The notes: a model not told the origin generated them from the sequence alone. 64,000 bases of DNA from CAZUSO01 sp964622775 (GCA_964622775.1 CAZUSO010000005.1:7587-71586); one strand, 5' to 3'; numbered from the stretch's first letter, positions 54,259 to 63,037 are shown. Made by a program: numbers and translations.

Positions 54259-55686
54259 ATGAAGTTAAGCGGTGACAAAAAAAGATCAATAAATGTATTG
54301 GTGTTGCTGGACTACCTGACTGCGGTAATCGCCTGGTTGATTTTTTGGTTATACCGTCAGAAATATTTGAATCTTGTGGCTCCCGAATGGTATCCGCCTG
54401 ACCGGGTATGGATTTTCCGGGATTACTTACTGGGCCTGGGTATCATTCCCGGATTCTGGATTGTTCTGTATTACCTGAGCGGAACCTATTTCGATCTGTA
54501 CCGGAAATCGCGCTTAATAGAAATTTACCGCGGTATGATTAGCTGCATTATCGGATCTCTGTTGATTGGTATTGCAGCATTTGCCAATGATTCCGATAGC
54601 TTCAAATACTTTTTCCAACTTACGCTGTGGTATTTTTCAACCCACACCGTACTGCTTTTAGCCAGTCGTCTGTTGCTGCTGTCTATTGTGAAAAACAGAT
54701 TGCGCCGTGGAAAAGTGACCTATAACACCCTGATCGTAGGCGGGAACGGTAAAGCTTCCAATGTATATGCCGAAATAAAAGGGAACCGGTATATTGTCGG
54801 AAATAAGATTACGGGCTTTGTCATTACAGATGAAGATGCGCCTCCCACGACTACGGAAGTGCCGGTACTCGGCGCATTGAAGGATTTGGAAAAAATAATT
54901 GATGATTATCAGATTGAGGAAGTGATCATTGCGGTGGAATCATACGAGCATAAGCGATTAGAGCAGATATTGGTAAAGCTCAGCTATCGTGATGTGATTA
55001 TTAAAGTCCTGCCGGATTTATATGATATTATTTCCGGATCGGTACGTACCAGCAATGTTTACGATCCTTTATTGATTACCATTCATCCCGAATTGCTTCC
55101 CGACTGGCAAAAGGTATGTAAAAGGGTGCTGGATATTCTGATAGCTATCATTGCTATGCTGATATTGTTGCCCGTTTATTTGTTTACCATCTTTAAAGTA
55201 AAGCTTTCCTCGAAAGGCTCTGTTATTTATCGTCAAAAAAGAGTTGGCCTTTTTGGCAAACCTTTCCATATCTACAAATTCCGCTCAATGTATATTGATG
55301 CGGAAAAAAACGGCCCCGCATTGTCCAGCGATGATGATCCCCGGATCACCAAATGGGGTAAAATAATGCGCAAATGGCGCATTGACGAGTTACCGCAGTT
55401 CTATAATATTATTAAGGGTGATATGTCCTTAGTAGGGCCGCGTCCGGAAAGGAAACATTTCATAGATATTATTACCCAAAGCCATCCGCACTATAAATAC
55501 CTGCATCGGGTAAAACCCGGTATTACCTCCTGGGGAATGGTGCAGTACGGCTACGCTGAAAATGTGCAGCAGATGATTGAACGGATGAAGTACGATTTGC
55601 TGTATATCGAAAACTGCTCCCTGGCGCTGGATATGAAAATCATGCTTTATACCCTGAAGGTAATTTTTCAGGGAAGAGGGAAATAG
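54259..55686 (+). CDS. Polyprenyl-phosphate sugar-1-phosphate transferase (WcaJ/WbaP-like)
   Basis: 475 residues. Four N-terminal membrane helices (about 10-135) lead to a Rossmann-like segment (about 150-265), a membrane-associated re-entrant helix (about 285-305, LDILIAIIAMLILLPVYLF) and the bacterial-sugar-transferase domain with KFRSMYIDAE, DELPQFYNIIKGDMSLVGPR and a Trp-Gly-rich PGITSWG. It transfers a sugar-phosphate, commonly glucose or galactose, to undecaprenyl phosphate and so starts an exopolysaccharide or O-antigen unit at the inner membrane. No other glycosyltransferases follow; it converges with leuS. Confidence 0.92.
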   Translation: MKLSGDKKRSINVLVLLDYLTAVIAWLIFWLYRQKYLNLVAPEWYPPDRVWIFRDYLLGLGIIPGFWIVLYYLSGTYFDLYRKSRLIEIYRGMISCIIGSLLIGIAAFANDSDSFKYFFQLTLWYFSTHTVLLLASRLLLLSIVKNRLRRGKVTYNTLIVGGNGKASNVYAEIKGNRYIVGNKITGFVITDEDAPPTTTEVPVLGALKDLEKIIDDYQIEEVIIAVESYEHKRLEQILVKLSYRDVIIKVLPDLYDIISGSVRTSNVYDPLLITIHPELLPDWQKVCKRVLDILIAIIAMLILLPVYLFTIFKVKLSSKGSVIYRQKRVGLFGKPFHIYKFRSMYIDAEKNGPALSSDDDPRITKWGKIMRKWRIDELPQFYNIIKGDMSLVGPRPERKHFIDIITQSHPHYKYLHRVKPGITSWGMVQYGYAENVQQMIERMKYDLLYIENCSLALDMKIMLYTLKVIFQGRGK

Positions 55687-55734
55687 CCTTGTTTAAATCC
55701 AGCTTGTTTTCATGCCACGCATTTTTTCGGAAAA

Positions 55735-55762
55735 AACCAAGCCTGCGACACCAGGCTTGGTT
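55735..55762 (-). terminator. leuS terminator
   Basis: AACCAAGCCTG (55735-55745) pairs with CAGGCTTGGTT (55752-55762). On the minus strand a T-run follows (55731-55736), so it should stop leuS transcription 37 nt after its stop codon; it may also serve the convergent transferase gene. Confidence 0.8.
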
Positions 55763-55798
55763 GCAATAGGTTTTGAAACTGATTTGATTGGTAATTTT

Positions 55799-58700
55799 TT
55801 ACACCACAACATTAATCATCCTCCCCTTTACATAAATGAATTTTTTGAGCGGCTTCCCTTCCATCCATTTCTGAACAATTTCATTTTGGAGCACTTCCAG
55901 CTCAATAAAACCTTGTTCGGCATCTAATGGAAATTCCAGCTCCGTGCGTGCTTTGCCGTTAATGGCTATGGGATAAACCTTGGTGTTATCCACGGTATAT
56001 TGCGCATCCCAGTTTGGGAAATCAGCTGACACTACAGTTCCGGAATTACCGGATTCCTGCCAGAGAAATTCAGCCAGATGCGGTGCAAATGGCGACAGTA
56101 ACCGTATCAGGGGATTCAGGATAGCTTTTTTATGACAATGAAGCTCCGTCAAATCATTGACGCAAATCATAAATTGACTCACGGCCGTATTGAAGGAAAA
56201 TTTTTCCACATCTTCCCCGATCTTTTTGACCGTCTTATGCAACACTTTCAGCTCTGCCGGATCAGCTTCATCTTCATTCATGATGCAGCCATGCCGCTCA
56301 TCGTAGAACAGCCGCCAGAGCTTCTTCAGGAAGCGGTGGACCCCTTCAATGCCTTTGGTATCCCAGGGTTTGCTCATTTCAACAGGGCCGAGGAACATCT
56401 CGTACATACGGAAGGTATCCGCGCCGTATTGTGCTACAATATCATCAGGATTGACCACATTGTAATAGCGTTTGCTCATTTTCTCCAACAATGTCCCACA
56501 TAAATATTTTTCATTTTCTAAAATAAATTCGGCATTATGGTATTCTTCTCTCCATTTTTTGAATTGCTCTATATCCAATTCAATTCCATCAACAATATTT
56601 ACATCAACATGAATTTCGTCTGTTTTATAGTCATTCTTTAATCCTGAAGAAACAAATATATTGGTATTGCTTACTCTGTAAACTAACCTTGAATTTCCAC
56701 CAATCATTCCCTGGTTTACCAATCGTTTAAACGGCTCATCAAAGCTTAAATAACCTAAGTCGTACAGCACCTTGGTCCACATCCGGCTATAGAGCAGGTG
56801 CCCTACGGCATGTTCGGTGCCGCCTATATACAGATCCACCTGATTCCAGTAATCCGTGATGTTCCGGTCTGCAAAAGCCTGGTCATTGTGCGGATCCATA
56901 TACCGTAGAAAATACCAGCTGCTGCCGGCATAACCGGGCATGGTGTTTGTTTCCCGCCTAAGCGTTTCGCCTGCCTTGTCTTTAATATAGACCCAGTTGC
57001 TGATATTGGCCAGTGGCCCTTCTCCCTCCGGCCCCGGTTTGTAATGATCGACATGCGGCAGTTCTACGGGCAATTGCGGCAGTTCTACCGGCAGTTGGAG
57101 TTCGGGTTCATTCAGCAAATAAGGAATGTTGTTTTTATAGATTATGGGAAATGGCTCACCCCAGTAACGCTGACGGCTGAATCCGGCATCCCGCAGTTTG
57201 TAATTGGTATGGCTTTCGCCAATGCCCTTTTTCCTGATGGCGGCAAGTACCCGTTGGGCAGCCGCTTTGACTTCCATACCACTGATGAAATCACTGTTTT
57301 CTATTCGCACGTTTTTATCTGTAACAGCCGTATCTCCGGTATATTTTTCTCCAAAAATATTGGTAACCGAAATACCGAAATGTGTTGCAAATGCATGATC
57401 GCGATCGTCTCCTGAAGGGACCGCCATAATAGCCCCCGTGCCATATCCGGCCAGTACATATTCCGAAATCCAGATCGGAATTTCCTTTCCGGAAAAGGGA
57501 TGCAGGCAATATGCTCCGGTGAAGCAACCGGTAACCTTCTTTTCAGCCATGCGCTCCCGTTCACTTCTGCTTTTTACATAAGCCACATATTGTGCTACCT
57601 GCGCCTGCTGAGTGGCAGTTGTAACGTTCGGAACTAATTCGTGCTCAGGAGCCAGCACCATAAAATCTACCCCGAAAATGGTATCGGGACGGGTAGTGAA
57701 AACCTTTATAACCTTATCCAGACCCTCTCCTGAGGAGAGGGAGCCGGATGACTCCTGTTCTTTTTCATTGTTAATAACGCTTGGTAAGTTTTCTAACTGA
57801 CTTTTGACTTTGCTAAGAACAGCTGCTATATTATTCAGCACTTCATCATTGGTAAATCTAATAACAACATATCCTGCATTATTTAATTGTTTTGTTCTGT
57901 CTTCATCGTATTCTTGTTGTGCTGCACGATAATCTCCGTCAGCTTCTACTATCAGTTTCTTCTCTAAGCATACAAAATCGGGAATGAAATTTAATACAGG
58001 ATGCTGCCTCCTGAATTTAAACCCCAATTTTTTATTTTTTAATTGTTGCCATAAAATGTGTTCAGCTTCTGTTGGATTATGGCGCATATCTTTTGCCATG
58101 TCCCGGTTTGCGTTCCATGTTCCTGCATCTGTAGTGTAATATTTCGGGGTATCAGGTGTTCTGTTTTCTTCGCCGCCTGCCCCCCCCCCCAAAGAAGGAG
58201 GGGGGGAGATGAGGTAAAAGTCTATCTCGGCACCTTCACTTTTCCCGATCCAGTTACGCTGCATTTCTTTCATGGCATCGCTCCATTCCAGCGTATCCAG
58301 GCTGTCAATCAGGCGGTCGGCATATTCGGTAATGCGAAGAAACCACTGATGCATCTTCTTTTTTTCTACAGGATACCCGCCGCGCTCGCTTACGCCATTC
58401 ACTACTTCGTCATTTGCTAAAACCGTGCCCAGCGCCTCACACCACCATATTTCGGCATGATCTAAATAGGCCAGCCGGTATTGCATCAATACATTCCGCT
58501 TTGCAACCGGATTCATATTCATCCATTGCGCTGAGGAAAAGGAGCAGGTTTCATCGCCCGGCGCGCTGTGGCTGATATTGCCTTCCTGTTCAAAAATCCG
58601 GATCAGCTCATTTATAGGTTCTGCCTTTTGTGTTTTCCGGTTGAACCAGGATTGAAAAAGTTGTCCGAAAATCCATTGGGTCCATTTATAGTATTGATGA

Positions 58701-59083
58701 TCGCTGGTGCGCACTTCCCGGCTCCAGTCGTAATTAAAACCGATATTGTCTAATTGCTCTTTATAGCGGCTGATGTTTTTTTCTGTCGTAACGGCAGGAT
58801 GCTGACCCGTTTCTAAGGCATATTGTTCCGCCGGAAGGCCGAAAGCATCGAACCCCATGGGATGTAACACATTGTATCCTTTCATTGCCTTGTATCGTGC
58901 GTAGATATCGGAAGCGATATAGCCTAATGGGTGGCCTACATGCAAGCCCGCACCACTGGGATAGGGAAACATATCCAGCACATAAAATTTTGGCTTATTA
59001 GATTCGTTGGTTACCCGATATACCTGCTGCTCCTGCCAGAGTTGCCGGGCAGCACGCTCAATTTCCTGAAAGTTATATTCCAT
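55799..59083 (-). CDS. leuS: Leucyl-tRNA synthetase with an in-frame DUF559 insertion
   Basis: 1094 residues, about 170 more than usual. It charges tRNA-Leu with leucine and proofreads it. The HIGH-type motif is HVGH (residues 48-51) and the editing motif is FTTRPDT (462-468). The KMSKS loop reads KMSKR (868-872), a non-consensus last residue. Between the CP1 entry strand GKSEGAEIDF (ending 289) and the VIKVFTTRPDT strand (from 458), a foreign segment of about 168 residues is inserted; without it the enzyme would be about 926 residues. The frame is open throughout, so a full-length fusion is expected. No splicing motif is seen. A -7 element lies just upstream. The rest of the protein looks intact and this is the only leuS visible. 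Confidence 0.93.
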   Translation of the reverse strand: MEYNFQEIERAARQLWQEQQVYRVTNESNKPKFYVLDMFPYPSGAGLHVGHPLGYIASDIYARYKAMKGYNVLHPMGFDAFGLPAEQYALETGQHPAVTTEKNISRYKEQLDNIGFNYDWSREVRTSDHQYYKWTQWIFGQLFQSWFNRKTQKAEPINELIRIFEQEGNISHSAPGDETCSFSSAQWMNMNPVAKRNVLMQYRLAYLDHAEIWWCEALGTVLANDEVVNGVSERGGYPVEKKKMHQWFLRITEYADRLIDSLDTLEWSDAMKEMQRNWIGKSEGAEIDFYLISPPPSLGGGAGGEENRTPDTPKYYTTDAGTWNANRDMAKDMRHNPTEAEHILWQQLKNKKLGFKFRRQHPVLNFIPDFVCLEKKLIVEADGDYRAAQQEYDEDRTKQLNNAGYVVIRFTNDEVLNNIAAVLSKVKSQLENLPSVINNEKEQESSGSLSSGEGLDKVIKVFTTRPDTIFGVDFMVLAPEHELVPNVTTATQQAQVAQYVAYVKSRSERERMAEKKVTGCFTGAYCLHPFSGKEIPIWISEYVLAGYGTGAIMAVPSGDDRDHAFATHFGISVTNIFGEKYTGDTAVTDKNVRIENSDFISGMEVKAAAQRVLAAIRKKGIGESHTNYKLRDAGFSRQRYWGEPFPIIYKNNIPYLLNEPELQLPVELPQLPVELPHVDHYKPGPEGEGPLANISNWVYIKDKAGETLRRETNTMPGYAGSSWYFLRYMDPHNDQAFADRNITDYWNQVDLYIGGTEHAVGHLLYSRMWTKVLYDLGYLSFDEPFKRLVNQGMIGGNSRLVYRVSNTNIFVSSGLKNDYKTDEIHVDVNIVDGIELDIEQFKKWREEYHNAEFILENEKYLCGTLLEKMSKRYYNVVNPDDIVAQYGADTFRMYEMFLGPVEMSKPWDTKGIEGVHRFLKKLWRLFYDERHGCIMNEDEADPAELKVLHKTVKKIGEDVEKFSFNTAVSQFMICVNDLTELHCHKKAILNPLIRLLSPFAPHLAEFLWQESGNSGTVVSADFPNWDAQYTVDNTKVYPIAINGKARTELEFPLDAEQGFIELEVLQNEIVQKWMEGKPLKKFIYVKGRMINVVV
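57713..58216 (-). mobile_element. DUF559 nuclease-domain module inserted in frame inside leuS
   Basis: 504 nt (168 codons, leuS residues 290-457). In gene order it begins with a Pro/Gly-rich stretch (SPPPSLGGGAGG) encoded by C- and G-runs, then a DUF559 domain of about 100 residues: MRHNPTEAEHILW, then KKLGFKFRRQHP, IPDFVCLEKKLIVEADG and GYVVIRFTNDEVLNNI. DUF559 belongs to the Vsr-like PD-(D/E)xK nucleases; the Asp of IPDF and the Glu and Asp of VEADG look intact. It ends in a low-complexity linker that contains the palindrome CCCTCTCCTGAGGAGAGGG (57723-57741). The boundaries are inferred from comparison with ordinary LeuRS and could be off by a few codons. No Hint or intein motif is present. 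Confidence 0.82.
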
Positions 59084-59104
59084 TATGATTTATTGAAATG
59101 GTGG

Positions 59105-59112
59105 CAAATTTA
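59105..59112 (-). promoter_or_regulatory. -7 element of leuS
   Basis: TAAATTTG on the minus strand matches TAnnTTTG 21 nt before the ATG. No TTTG is present at the -33 position. Confidence 0.5.
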
Positions 59113-59183
59113 ATAAAGTAAAAGGGGCATTGATAATTTTTTCATTTTTAAAAAATCAGTACCGGATTAACGGGCTAAAACTT

Positions 59184-59191
59184 TATCTTTG
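59184..59191 (+). promoter_or_regulatory. -7 element of recA
   Basis: TATCTTTG matches TAnnTTTG, 55 nt before the recA ATG. The -33 TTTG is missing. No clear LexA box was recognised. Confidence 0.5.
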
Positions 59192-59246
59192 TTCACGGCA
59201 AAAAGTGCAATGTTTTTTGCTTTAATAATAAAAAAATGATTTTTTT

Positions 59247-60239
59247 ATGTCAGACGAAAGATTAAAAGCCCTGAAAGTCACCCTGGAAAAAATTGACAAG
59301 GACTTCGGAAAAGGCTCCGTAATGAAACTGGGAGATAAGCAGCAGGAAGCAATGGACGTAGTTTCCACGGGCTCCCTGGGTTTAGATGTTGCCCTGGGCG
59401 TAGGCGGTTTTCCGCGGGGAAGAATTATTGAAATTTATGGCCCGGAATCTTCGGGTAAAACCACCATTGCAATTCATACGATTGCGGAGGCTCAGAAGAC
59501 CGGAGGCATTTGCGCCATCATAGATGCCGAACATGCCTTTGATGCTGCTTATGCCCGTAAGCTGGGCGTGGACGTGGACAACCTGTTGATCTCGCAGCCG
59601 GATTACGGAGAGCAGGCGCTCGAGATTGCAGAGCGGCTAATCCTGTCTGGAGCGCTGGATGTAGTGGTGATCGATTCCGTTGCCGCCCTGGTTCCTAAAA
59701 GTGAACTGGAAGGTGAAATGGGCGACAGCAAAATGGGATTGCAGGCCAGACTGATGAGTCAGGCGATGCGTAAGCTGACCGCTACCATTTCCAGGACTAA
59801 TTGTACCTGTATTTTTATCAATCAGCTCAGAGAGAAAATCGGCATTATGTTCGGTAATCCGGAAACTACTACCGGCGGCAATGCTTTGAAGTTTTACGCC
59901 TCGGTTCGCTTAGATATCCGCCGGATCGCCCAGATTAAAGACGGCGATACGGCAACGGGAAACCGTACGCGTGTGAAGGTGGTGAAAAATAAAGTAGCTC
60001 CCCCTTTTCGCCAGGTGGAGTTTGATATCGTTTTTGGAGAAGGGATCAGTAAGGTGGGCGAAATCATTGACATGGGCGTAGAGCTGGGAATTTTGCAAAA
60101 AAGCGGCTCCTGGTTTAGCTACGGTGATCAGAAAATCGGGCAGGGCCGCGAATCCGTCAAGGCATTTCTGCGCGATAATCCGGAATTTGCCGTTGAAGTT
60201 GAAACCAAAATAAGGGAACTTCTGAAACTGAAGCCCTGA
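59247..60239 (+). CDS. recA: Recombinase RecA
   Basis: 330 residues. Walker [10 protein letters not shown] (about 66-74), Walker [16 protein letters not shown] (about 140-154), the L2 loop region ([15 protein letters not shown]) and the C-terminal domain are all present. RecA forms ATP-dependent filaments on single-stranded DNA for recombination and SOS induction. A small membrane-protein gene starts 9 nt after its stop and is probably co-transcribed. It diverges from leuS. Confidence 0.98.
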   Translation: MSDERLKALKVTLEKIDKDFGKGSVMKLGDKQQEAMDVVSTGSLGLDVALGVGGFPRGRIIEIYGPESSGKTTIAIHTIAEAQKTGGICAIIDAEHAFDAAYARKLGVDVDNLLISQPDYGEQALEIAERLILSGALDVVVIDSVAALVPKSELEGEMGDSKMGLQARLMSQAMRKLTATISRTNCTCIFINQLREKIGIMFGNPETTTGGNALKFYASVRLDIRRIAQIKDGDTATGNRTRVKVVKNKVAPPFRQVEFDIVFGEGISKVGEIIDMGVELGILQKSGSWFSYGDQKIGQGRESVKAFLRDNPEFAVEVETKIRELLKLKP

Positions 60240-60248
60240 TATCTGAGC

Positions 60249-60545
60249 ATGTTAGAAATTATTCTGTTATTCTACCTGAGTTGGAAAATCGGGATTTTGG
60301 TAAAGGCTAAAGGTTACAAGCCGTTACCCTGGAAGATAAGGGTTTGGCTTGCCTGGCTTGGAAGTGAGATGGGAATCCTTTTCATTGCAATGGGATTTTT
60401 TGGTATCAGAGATCTGTACATTCTGTATCCCTTTGCCTTGGCGGGAGCAGCCACCGGCTACCTGATTGTTCGTCAAAAGGCCCGGCAATTGCCGGTTAAA
60501 ACAGACCGGGAGGACTGGTTAGATCAAACAGGTTCCCACGAATAA
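60249..60545 (+). CDS. Small membrane protein downstream of recA
   Basis: 98 residues with two to three predicted membrane helices (about 3-18, 30-52 and 54-72) and a charged C-terminal tail. I do not recognise a named family. Only 9 nt separate it from recA, so co-expression is likely; no functional link to recombination is evident. Confidence 0.65.
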   Translation: MLEIILLFYLSWKIGILVKAKGYKPLPWKIRVWLAWLGSEMGILFIAMGFFGIRDLYILYPFALAGAATGYLIVRQKARQLPVKTDREDWLDQTGSHE

Positions 60546-60632
60546 AGCCGTTTTTGCGGATTCATACAGAACACCGGAAGGGCTGTGAATATTTTCGCGA
60601 CCTTTCGGTGTTTCGTATTGCCCCTGCATCAA

Positions 60633-60809
60633 TTAAGTGTGATGTAAATACATCCTGTACTCCTCAGGATTATTGTTTTCCGCAAAGGGAATGTCCGGCA
60701 GCTTAAAGGGAGCTTCTTCTATTACTTCATAAGTAATTTGTTTTAGATCCTTACGGAATAACAGCATTTTTAGCTGTAGGCCATTAGCCAGTAGTAAAAC
60801 AACGCACAC
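60633..60809 (-). CDS. Possible small or frameshifted protein
   Basis: From GTG 60809 the frame gives 58 residues (VCVVLLLANGLQLKMLLFRK, then QITYEVIEEAPFKLPDIPFA and a terminal YRMYLHHT). The same frame stays open upstream to 60854, adding KYKPKEFFKIRSGEK. An ATG lies one base out of frame at 60858, next to an AAAA run; removing one A would give a 73-residue protein starting MKYKPKEFF. The sequence has a protein-like pattern of residues. It could be an intact small gene with a GTG start, a recent pseudogene or a base-call error. No family recognised. Confidence 0.45.
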   Translation of the reverse strand: MCVVLLLANGLQLKMLLFRKDLKQITYEVIEEAPFKLPDIPFAENNNPEEYRMYLHHT

Positions 60810-60858
60810 TTTTTCCCCACTCCGTATTTTAAAAAACTCTTTCGGTTTATATTTTCAT

Positions 60859-60866
60859 TAATTTTG
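60859..60866 (+). promoter_or_regulatory. -7 element of the spt-like gene
   Basis: TAATTTTG matches TAnnTTTG, 22 nt before the ATG. The -33 region (TCTTTCGG) is off in spacing. Confidence 0.5.
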
Positions 60867-60888
60867 CACTGTTTTAATAAAAAATTCT

Positions 60889-62142
60889 ATGGACATTTTT
60901 GCTAAATTCTTAAAGGATAAAGGACCAATAGGTCAGTACCAGGAGTATGCACAGGAGTATTTTGCATTCCCTAAATTAGAAGGCGAGATCAGTAACCGAA
61001 TGATGTTTCGCGGAAAAGAGCGTATTGTTTGGAGCTTGAATAACTACTTAGGCCTGGGCAACCATCCTGAGATTCGTAAGGTAGATGCCGATGCCGCCGC
61101 ACAATGGGGTATGGCTTATCCGATGGGCGCCCGGATGATGAGTGGTAATTCCGATTACCATGATGAGTTAGAGCGGGAGTTGGCAGATTTTGTGGGAAAA
61201 GAAGATGTGATGATGCTGAACTTCGGCTATCAGGGTATGTCTTCTTCTATCGATGCCTTGCTGTCCCGTCATGATGTAGTGGTCTATGATGCCGAAGCGC
61301 ACGCATGTATTATTGATGGTATGCGGATGCACATGGGTAAAAGATTTGTATTTAAGCATAACGACATAGAGGATTTTGAAAAGCAGTTGAAGCGGGCTCA
61401 GGATTTGATTAAAGATACGCCCGGCGGTATCCTGGTAATCACTGAAGGTGTTTTCGGAATGAATGGTAATCAGGGTAAGATAAAGGAAATTGTGGATCTG
61501 AAGAAAAAATATGAATTCCGCCTGTTTGTAGATGATGCACACGGTTTTGGAACAATGGGGAAAACGGGAGCGGGTATTGGCGAAGAGCAAAGCTGTATGG
61601 ACGGCATTGATGTTTATTTTTCCACATTTGCCAAATCAATGGCAAGCATAGGCGGATTTATTGCCGGCAGTAAGGAAATCCTGTTTTATCTGCGGTATAA
61701 TATGCGCTCTCAGTTATTTGCGAAATCTATGCCGATGATTGTGGTCATTGGCGCATTGAAGCGCTTGGATATGATTCGTAAACATCCGGAATTTAAAGAA
61801 AAATTATGGGAGAATGTGCACGCCCTGCAAAACGGATTGAGAGAAAGAGGTTTTAATATCGGTACTACCAACACTCCGGTCACTCCGGTTTATATGGAAA
61901 GCGGGGTGACGGATGCAGCCCAGTTAGTGGTGGATTTGCGGGAGAATTACAATATTTTCTGTTCCATAGTAATGTATCCCGTTATTCCGAAAGGACATCT
62001 TATCCTTCGCCTTATTCCAACTGCGGCGCATACGCTGGAGGATATCCGGGAAACCCTGGAGGCATTTAGCGCTGTTCGGGAGAAAGTGGAAAACGGAAGC
62101 TATCCGAAAGAAATTCCAATCATGAAAGGCGCTCAGGTTTAG
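60889..62142 (+). CDS. spt: Alpha-oxoamine synthase, probably serine palmitoyltransferase
   Basis: 417 residues of the class II aminotransferase fold. The PLP lysine is K249 in STFAKSMASIGG; VDDAHGFGTMG, LNFGYQGMSSSID and SLNNYLGLGNHP are present. The family also includes KBL and BioF. The absence of biotin genes nearby, the cytosolic N-terminus of about 50 residues and similarity in pattern to Bacteroides/Porphyromonas Spt favour serine palmitoyltransferase, which condenses serine and palmitoyl-CoA to start sphingolipid synthesis. It is followed by a strong terminator, then fabG and fabH, which fits a lipid context. BioF or KBL remain alternatives. Confidence 0.75.
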   Translation: MDIFAKFLKDKGPIGQYQEYAQEYFAFPKLEGEISNRMMFRGKERIVWSLNNYLGLGNHPEIRKVDADAAAQWGMAYPMGARMMSGNSDYHDELERELADFVGKEDVMMLNFGYQGMSSSIDALLSRHDVVVYDAEAHACIIDGMRMHMGKRFVFKHNDIEDFEKQLKRAQDLIKDTPGGILVITEGVFGMNGNQGKIKEIVDLKKKYEFRLFVDDAHGFGTMGKTGAGIGEEQSCMDGIDVYFSTFAKSMASIGGFIAGSKEILFYLRYNMRSQLFAKSMPMIVVIGALKRLDMIRKHPEFKEKLWENVHALQNGLRERGFNIGTTNTPVTPVYMESGVTDAAQLVVDLRENYNIFCSIVMYPVIPKGHLILRLIPTAAHTLEDIRETLEAFSAVREKVENGSYPKEIPIMKGAQV

Positions 62143-62167
62143 TCGTTGGAGCAATGAATTTATTTGT

Positions 62168-62214
62168 ACAGTCATTTGATAAAACCAATATTCAAATGAC
62201 TGTTTCTTTTTTTT
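62168..62214 (+). terminator. Rho-independent terminator after the spt-like gene
   Basis: ACAGTCATTTGA (62168-62179) pairs with TCAAATGACTGT (62192-62203) across a 12-nt loop, followed by a T-rich run (TTTCTTTTTTTT). Confidence 0.85.
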
Positions 62215-62254
62215 ACAATCGGAATATTTTACTTTAGCACACAAAATTTCCTTC

Positions 62255-63001
62255 ATGAAGCTACTTGAAAATAAAACAGCCATTATCACCGGCGGAAGCC
62301 GTGGTATCGGAGAGGCAATGGTGCTGAAATTCGCCGGTCAGGGTGCCAATATCGCATTTACCTACTTGTCTTCAGAAGACAGAGCGAAAGCGCTGGAAGA
62401 GCGGGTTAGGGCAATGGGAGTCAAAATTGTTGCCTATAAAAGTGATGCTGCGGATTTTGCGGCTTGTGAAGCGTTCGTGAATGATGTAATGAGTGTGTTT
62501 GGAAATATTGATATTTGCGTAAATAATGCTGGCATTTCGCGCGATAACTTATTGCTGCGGGTAACGGAAGATCAATGGGATGAAATCATGCGGGCAAATT
62601 TAAAGTCAGTTTTTAATTTAACGAAGCAGGTAACCCGTCCTATGATGAAAGCACGATCCGGCAGTATTATCAATATGGGCTCGGTGGTAGGCATGGTGGG
62701 TAATGCGGGGCAAAGTAGTTATGCAGCTTCTAAAGCCGGCATCGTTGGGTTTACCAAATCCATCGCGCTCGAACTGGGTAGCCGGAATATTCGTTGCAAT
62801 GCCATTGCTCCCGGTTTTATCGAAACGGATATGACACATTATTTGAAAGAAGGCGAAAACAATCCATGGACGGCTAAGATACCTATGGCACGGTTCGGTA
62901 AGCCGGAGGAAATTGCTGATGTGGCGCTGTTCCTTGCTTCGGACATGAGCGCCTATGTAACCGGACAGGTGATCAGCGCCTGCGGTGGCTTGAATACATA
63001 A
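62255..63001 (+). CDS. fabG: 3-oxoacyl-[ACP] reductase (SDR family)
   Basis: 248 residues, the FabG size. The cofactor motif is TGGSRGIGEAM, the NAG motif VNNAGISRDNLLLRV, the catalytic Ser is in NMGSVVG and Tyr-Lys in SSYAASKAG. The C-terminal FLASDMSAYVTGQVISACGG is typical of FabG. It reduces beta-ketoacyl-ACP with NADPH during fatty-acid elongation in the cytosol. fabH follows after 36 nt, supporting a fatty-acid role. Confidence 0.92.
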   Translation: MKLLENKTAIITGGSRGIGEAMVLKFAGQGANIAFTYLSSEDRAKALEERVRAMGVKIVAYKSDAADFAACEAFVNDVMSVFGNIDICVNNAGISRDNLLLRVTEDQWDEIMRANLKSVFNLTKQVTRPMMKARSGSIINMGSVVGMVGNAGQSSYAASKAGIVGFTKSIALELGSRNIRCNAIAPGFIETDMTHYLKEGENNPWTAKIPMARFGKPEEIADVALFLASDMSAYVTGQVISACGGLNT

Positions 63002-63037
63002 ATATTATTATTTTGTACCTGGCAAATAAATCATTTA

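Larger units (their letters stand above)
60546..60888. other. Intergenic region containing a short minus-strand frame
   Basis: 343 nt between the recA-linked gene and the spt-like gene. It holds a minus-strand frame at 60633-60809 (listed separately) and, at its right end, the -7 element of the next gene. Nothing else is supported. Confidence 0.5.

Noticed and set aside
57713..58216. Intein in LeuRS
   Set aside because: An intein needs a Hint domain with a first Cys/Ser and a C-terminal His-Asn before Cys/Ser/Thr. None of these is present; the insertion is a plain DUF559 domain with linkers.
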